This document shows positions 60,676 through 64,000 of a stretch of DNA of 64,000 nt, piece by piece. A program made the position numbers and the translations under genes. This stretch comes from Domibacillus sp. PGB-M46 (GTDB lineage: Bacteria; Bacillota; Bacilli; Bacillales; Domibacillaceae): the NCBI RefSeq assembly GCF_022668875.1, contig NZ_JAKGCR010000004.1:124001-188000 (forward strand). The letters are read 5' to 3'. Position 1 is the stretch's first letter, and the number at the start of each line of letters is the position of its first letter. The notes below the pieces were generated by a model, which was not told the origin of the DNA, did no database searches, and saw only the letters and a list, made by a program, of their open reading frames with translations.

Positions 60676-61104
60676 ATGCTGGAAGGCTGGTTTTCTTACT
60701 TTATCGTTGCCTGGACAGTGATCCTTGTCGGCTTGTTTGCCATCGGCGGCTTTTTTATGTTTCGCAAGTTTTTAAAACGAATGCCGAAACAGGATGGCCG
60801 TTCCGACATGGACTGGGAAGAGTATTACGTTGATAGAACACGGAAACTATGGGGAACAGCAGAAAAAAATATGCTCGAAGAATTGGTTTCTCCTGTACCT
60901 GAGCTGTTTCGGGATGTAGCCCGCCACAAAATTGCCGGTAAAATCGGAGAACTCGCATTAAAAGAACGGGCCCGTCATGTCTCAGCCGACTTAATTATCC
61001 GCGGCTACATTATGGCTACACCGAAAAGAGACCATAAGTTTTTACGCAGGAAACTTCAGGAAATGAATATTGATATTGCTCCCTATCAGCATTTGTTTGA
61101 ATAA
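60676..61104 (+). CDS. yneK: DUF2621 protein YneK
   Basis: The 142-residue protein has one N-terminal membrane helix (about 6-29) and a cytosolic helical domain with SDMDWEEYYVDRT and KERARHVSADLIIRGYIMATPKRD, matching DUF2621 (YneK) as known beside ccdA-ccdC. Its role is unknown. ATG follows GGGGGTTGC. It is convergent with ccdC and shares a terminator with it. Confidence 0.9.
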   Translation: MLEGWFSYFIVAWTVILVGLFAIGGFFMFRKFLKRMPKQDGRSDMDWEEYYVDRTRKLWGTAEKNMLEELVSPVPELFRDVARHKIAGKIGELALKERARHVSADLIIRGYIMATPKRDHKFLRRKLQEMNIDIAPYQHLFE

Positions 61105-61139
61105 AAAAAAACAGCCTTGGCATCAAAGGCTGTTTTTTA
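61103..61139. terminator. bidirectional terminator
   Basis: The stem AAAACAGCCTT / AAGGCTGTTTT has A- and T-runs. It ends both yneK and ccdC. Confidence 0.88.
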
Positions 61140-61625
61140 GGTTATGGGTATAGGCTGATCGGGCAGCTGCCGCTTCAGCGTCATATATTTTTTATACATC
61201 GCCATGCGCCACGGCAAAATCATCGCAAACGCCAAAATAAAAAACATGCCGCCAAGCTGGCCTACATCAATCGTTGTCGATAGTACAAGCTTTCCAATAA
61301 TCCGGATCACAAGCAGTGACATTAAAATAATCGGAAAAGCTTTAGAACGTTTTAAGTAAATGTCCTGACCGCGTATTTCAAAATTTGATGTTTTAATGAG
61401 CAATAAAGAAAACAAACACCCTACAGCGGCTGCTTCCAGCAATTCAAGAGGTGTAACCCGAAACATTGGAAATACAAACATCAAAGCGCCGGTACTCATA
61501 AAAAGCGGAGGCATAATAATTTTTCGGGCTGAAGTCGGTTTCTTCGCTGCTCTCATACGAACAAATAAAGCACCCAGCCCCATCATGACAGCTGCTAAAG
61601 ACGATATGGCAACCATCCAATCCAT
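61137..61625 (-). CDS. ccdC: CcdC membrane protein
   Basis: The 162-residue protein has five membrane helices and the YneJ/CcdC segments RKIIMPPLFMSTGALMFVFP and TSNFEIRGQDIYLKRSKAFP. The family lies beside ccdA in Bacilli, but ccdC is not needed for cytochrome c maturation in B. subtilis. ATG 61625 is chosen with AAAGGG nine bases upstream; ATG 61634 abuts the site. ccdB (yneI), which separates ccdA and ccdC in B. subtilis, is absent here: the two genes are 23 bases apart. Confidence 0.9.
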   Translation of the reverse strand: MDWMVAISSLAAVMMGLGALFVRMRAAKKPTSARKIIMPPLFMSTGALMFVFPMFRVTPLELLEAAAVGCLFSLLLIKTSNFEIRGQDIYLKRSKAFPIILMSLLVIRIIGKLVLSTTIDVGQLGGMFFILAFAMILPWRMAMYKKYMTLKRQLPDQPIPIT

Positions 61626-61648
61626 CTTGATCATCCCTTTAATACAAA

Positions 61649-62356
61649 TTAAAAACCGGTAAATCCGCCAAACAGCGGCGTGAGGATCATAATAATCTGT
61701 GTCATCCAGTCAAAAAAGAGAATAATCCCCATTCCTATCATAACATAACCGCCGGTTTTTACAATCTTAGCACTGTGTAAACGGATCCATTTCATTCGTC
61801 CGATAAAAAAAGAAAGGACAAAAAAAGGAATGGCGAAACCAAGCGCATAAGATACCATATACACCATAGCAGAGTCCGGGTTGGTTCCTGCCATATAAAT
61901 AACCGCAAGCAGAATGGGACCCGTGCATGGCGTCCAGCCCGCGCCAAAGGCAAGGCCAATGAGAGAAGAGCCGGCATATCCAACAGGTCGATTTTTAAAC
62001 ATCACTTTCTTCTCAGACATCATAAATCCCGGCTGCAGGATGCCCGTGACCACCAGGCCAAAAAAGATAATAAAAATGGCGCCAAGCTGACGAATAAGGT
62101 CATCCCATTCTTTTAAGAATTGGCCAATAAAAGAGGAGCCAAAGCCGATTAAAACAAACACAAGGGAAAAGCCGAGCAAAAAAAAGAGGGTATGCAGCAT
62201 ACTTCTCCTTTGCAACATGGCATTATCGTTTTTTAATTCATTTACACTCATACCGGTAATATACGATAAAAAGGCAGGATACAGCGGCAGGCAGCACGGA
62301 GAAATAAAACTTAGAAACCCGGCGCCGAAGGCTAAAAACACGTTCAGCTCACTCAT
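61649..62356 (-). CDS. ccdA: cytochrome c biogenesis protein CcdA
   Basis: CcdA passes electrons from cytoplasmic thioredoxin across the membrane to extracytoplasmic thiol proteins for cytochrome c maturation and spore coat steps. The 235-residue protein has six helices with the two conserved cysteine sites ISPCCLPLYP (helix 1) and GAGWTPCTGP (helix 4). ATG follows AAAGGGTG. It is the first gene of a ccdA-ccdC unit, and divergent from a spo0E-like gene. Confidence 0.95.
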   Translation of the reverse strand: MSELNVFLAFGAGFLSFISPCCLPLYPAFLSYITGMSVNELKNDNAMLQRRSMLHTLFFLLGFSLVFVLIGFGSSFIGQFLKEWDDLIRQLGAIFIIFFGLVVTGILQPGFMMSEKKVMFKNRPVGYAGSSLIGLAFGAGWTPCTGPILLAVIYMAGTNPDSAMVYMVSYALGFAIPFFVLSFFIGRMKWIRLHSAKIVKTGGYVMIGMGIILFFDWMTQIIMILTPLFGGFTGF

Positions 62357-62455
62357 GAATCGATCACCCTTTCCTTTTCATTGTAACAGAAACGGTATGG
62401 GACGGAGCGGCAACATTGGCAAGAGGAGAAAAAAGTTCAAAAACGACAAATTTTT

Positions 62456-62484
62456 TTGAAAATAAGTAAATGATTGGGTATACT
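62456..62484 (+). promoter_or_regulatory. SigA-type promoter of the Spo0E-like gene
   Basis: TTGAAA and TATACT are exactly 17 bases apart, with the GTG start 45 bases downstream. Confidence 0.75.
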
Positions 62485-62528
62485 AGAAAGTGTAAAACCT
62501 TAGATAATAATGGAAAGGGTTGTCCGCC

Positions 62529-62708
62529 GTGAACAAAGAAATACTGCTCGACGCCATAGAAGCGAAGCGGACTGAACTACTAAATGTGGCTTTTGAAAAC
62601 GGACTAACCTCTCCTTTAGCGATTGAATACAGCCAGGAATTAGACCGTCTTTTAAATTTATACGATGAACTGCATATTCAGCACACTAAAAAAACACGCG
62701 CAAAATAA
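62529..62708 (+). CDS. Spo0E-like aspartyl-phosphate phosphatase
   Basis: The 59-residue protein folds as a helical hairpin. It shows the Spo0E-family motif SQELDRLLNLYD (SxxLD), with the N-terminal helix NKEILLDAIEAKRTELLNVA. Such proteins remove phosphate from Spo0A and delay sporulation. The position next to ccdA matches ynzD in B. subtilis. The start is GTG 62529, nine bases after AAAGGG; a TTG at 62520 is inside the spacer. Confidence 0.9.
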   Translation: MNKEILLDAIEAKRTELLNVAFENGLTSPLAIEYSQELDRLLNLYDELHIQHTKKTRAK

Positions 62709-62738
62709 AAAAACCGTCCATACGGACCGTTTTTTTAT
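62706..62738. terminator. bidirectional terminator
   Basis: The stem AAAAAACCGTCC / GGACCGTTTTTT ends the Spo0E-like gene and the convergent secreted-protein gene. Confidence 0.88.
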
Positions 62739-63253
62739 TTTTTCTTATAAACACCAATTAAGCCGTTGTCGATAAACATTTGGTCAAATTCAGCCACTAC
62801 TCTGTCTCCAGGCACGATTTCGCTGCCATATACATTTTCATCGGTAAAAAGAATATCTCCTGATTGAGCGCTTGTGCCTTCATAATTCATTTCCCCGTTT
62901 TTGTACCATACCCGTTTAACGGTATATACTACTTTTTCAGGTTTTACGTACTCTGCGATGTTAAAGCCGCCGTCTTCCCAGTATGTACGGATACGGTCAC
63001 CCACTTTTAATTCAATTTCTACATCTGACTGTTTAAAACGAATCGTTTCACCTTTGCTGGAAGTGGCGCGATAGTAGCCTTTTTCAATGTTGGGGGATTT
63101 GAATGTAACAATATAATGTTTTAACGAAATGCCTTCTTTTTCGAGCATTTCATAAGGAGTACCAGTTAATTCGTCCTCAGAGGCAAGAGCCGGGATGCTA
63201 ACACCAAACAACAAGAACGGAAGAATAACTAAAGATAAAAACCATTTTTTCAT
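62735..63253 (-). CDS. secreted protein of unknown family
   Basis: The 172-residue precursor has a clear signal peptide (residues 1-24, cleavage after IPALA), so the mature protein is exported. The rest is mixed strand, with YYRATSSKGETIRFKQSDVE, RIRTYWEDGGFN and a closing VPGDRVVAEFDQ, suggesting two OB- or SH3-like beta modules. No membrane anchor or wall-binding repeat is seen. ATG follows AGGAGG at about six bases. Family and function unknown. Confidence 0.8.
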   Translation of the reverse strand: MKKWFLSLVILPFLLFGVSIPALASEDELTGTPYEMLEKEGISLKHYIVTFKSPNIEKGYYRATSSKGETIRFKQSDVEIELKVGDRIRTYWEDGGFNIAEYVKPEKVVYTVKRVWYKNGEMNYEGTSAQSGDILFTDENVYGSEIVPGDRVVAEFDQMFIDNGLIGVYKKK

Positions 63254-64000
63254 TTCGCATCTCCTCCTTTTCTCTCATACCTTTCTATACCCCATCCCCT
63301 TTGAAGATAAGCCTTTGTACAGAAAAAATTTGTGGGTTTTATAGTTTATTCATCCCGCTATTTATATTATATTCACGTATTCAGGTGAATATGTCCCACA
63401 ACAAACATCCCTTTTTTCTTTTAAAAACAAAAACTACAAACAAAAACTGGTTAATGACAAGAGCAAACAGCCTATTTTTTGCTTTTATTATATGTTTCCA
63501 GTTCCACTGCCCCATACGGCGAAAAGCGCCGGTTACAAAACGCTTCAGCAACAAGGCTTATTTCATTGCATATATACACATTCACCCATATAAAAAGCAC
63601 CTTCTCTCGTTAATATGGCTTAACAAGAAAAAGCGGCTGTCCTGGTTCGAGAAAAATGAACCGAAACAAAGCAAAAGGGCGTTTTCCCCGGTATGAACAA
63701 TCGATGAAAATAAGCTCTGGCAAAACACACAATTTATTACGTAATTGGGAGCCAGGCAACCTGTTATTTCCATGCTTAAAAAGTTTCCAATGAACTTGGT
63801 GCATGCCGGTAAAAATCGAACTAGACTACAGCGTAAAAATGTTTCAAAGGCTGTCTGTCAGGGCCAGAACCCCGCCGTACAGATGAAACGAAACAACTTA
63901 TTATTCTCTTTTCCGTAAAAAGATTATCGGTCGAGACAAATGCTTGGTCCCGTGCGTTTCCCCGTTCATATCTTATAATAATTTCTTTTCTATTTTTCTG
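63254..64000. other. right-end stretch without supported genes
   Basis: In these 750 bases I see no open frame with a ribosome binding site on either strand. The sequence is AT-rich, with frames broken by stops. It could be a decayed region or the far upstream zone of a gene beyond the window. Confidence 0.45.

Noticed and set aside
63301-63696. 131-codon frame near the right end
   Set aside because: No ribosome binding site, mixed AT-driven composition, and competing minus-strand frames with equal weakness.

Overview
The window looks like a chromosomal segment from a low- to mid-GC, endospore-forming member of the Bacillaceae. The evidence is sequence content: Bacillus-type GGAGG ribosome binding sites, TTG/GTG starts, a proline T-box, CodY-, Zur-, CcpA- and SigB-like sites, a Spo0E-like phosphatase and a Spo0M-like protein. 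Blocks of genes also match Bacillus subtilis neighbourhoods known from memory: parC-parE-plsY-yneR-yneQ-yneP-citB, sbcD-sbcC, yneK-ccdC-ccdA with a Spo0E-like gene, ywcB-ywcA, and yfkAB. I see no rRNA, tRNA or CRISPR array.

Layout. 1-4.1 kb is accessory: a truncated EAL-domain gene, a membrane protein overlapping a 44-residue peptide gene, an intact tyrosine integrase, a lipoprotein and a frameshifted gene of unknown family. GGTCAC repeats flank this part, so it may be a small integrated element. 4.1-31 kb is core: an MBL hydrolase, ilvE, a Nudix hydrolase, T-box-proBA, yfkAB-msrA-MocR regulator, small membrane and PH-like proteins, a cold-shock protein, ALDH, a YitT-like protein, a Zur-controlled zinc-binding lipoprotein, methionine aminopeptidase, TetR/MFS pair, mscL, parC-parE and plsY. 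31-38.6 kb holds yneRQP, then a gamma-glutamyltransferase gene between two decayed genes (M20 peptidase and cobT), then citB.

38.6-44 kb is a second accessory and decayed stretch. It has a stress-type small gene with a SigB-like promoter, a phage-like HTH fragment, several small ORFs, a broken tyrosine integrase and a broken membrane protein gene. A lytic transglycosylase and a 500-residue protein of unknown family follow. 46-50 kb carries an acetate-type symporter pair with a cre site, an L,D-transpeptidase and a PucR regulator. 50-55.5 kb is mixed: small membrane proteins, exoA, a broken small gene, a YrzF-like kinase, a mug-type glycosylase, a frameshifted helical remnant and a zinc-ribbon mini-protein. 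55.6-63.3 kb returns to core: a SCO protein, sbcC-sbcD, yneK, ccdC, ccdA, a spo0E-like gene and a secreted protein. The last 750 bases hold nothing I can support.

No complete new defence or secretion system is evident. The most notable items are several small genes below 60 codons, six or more clearly broken genes concentrated in the accessory stretches, the orphan zinc-binding lipoprotein with tandem Zur boxes, and the putative 3.5 kb integrated element.
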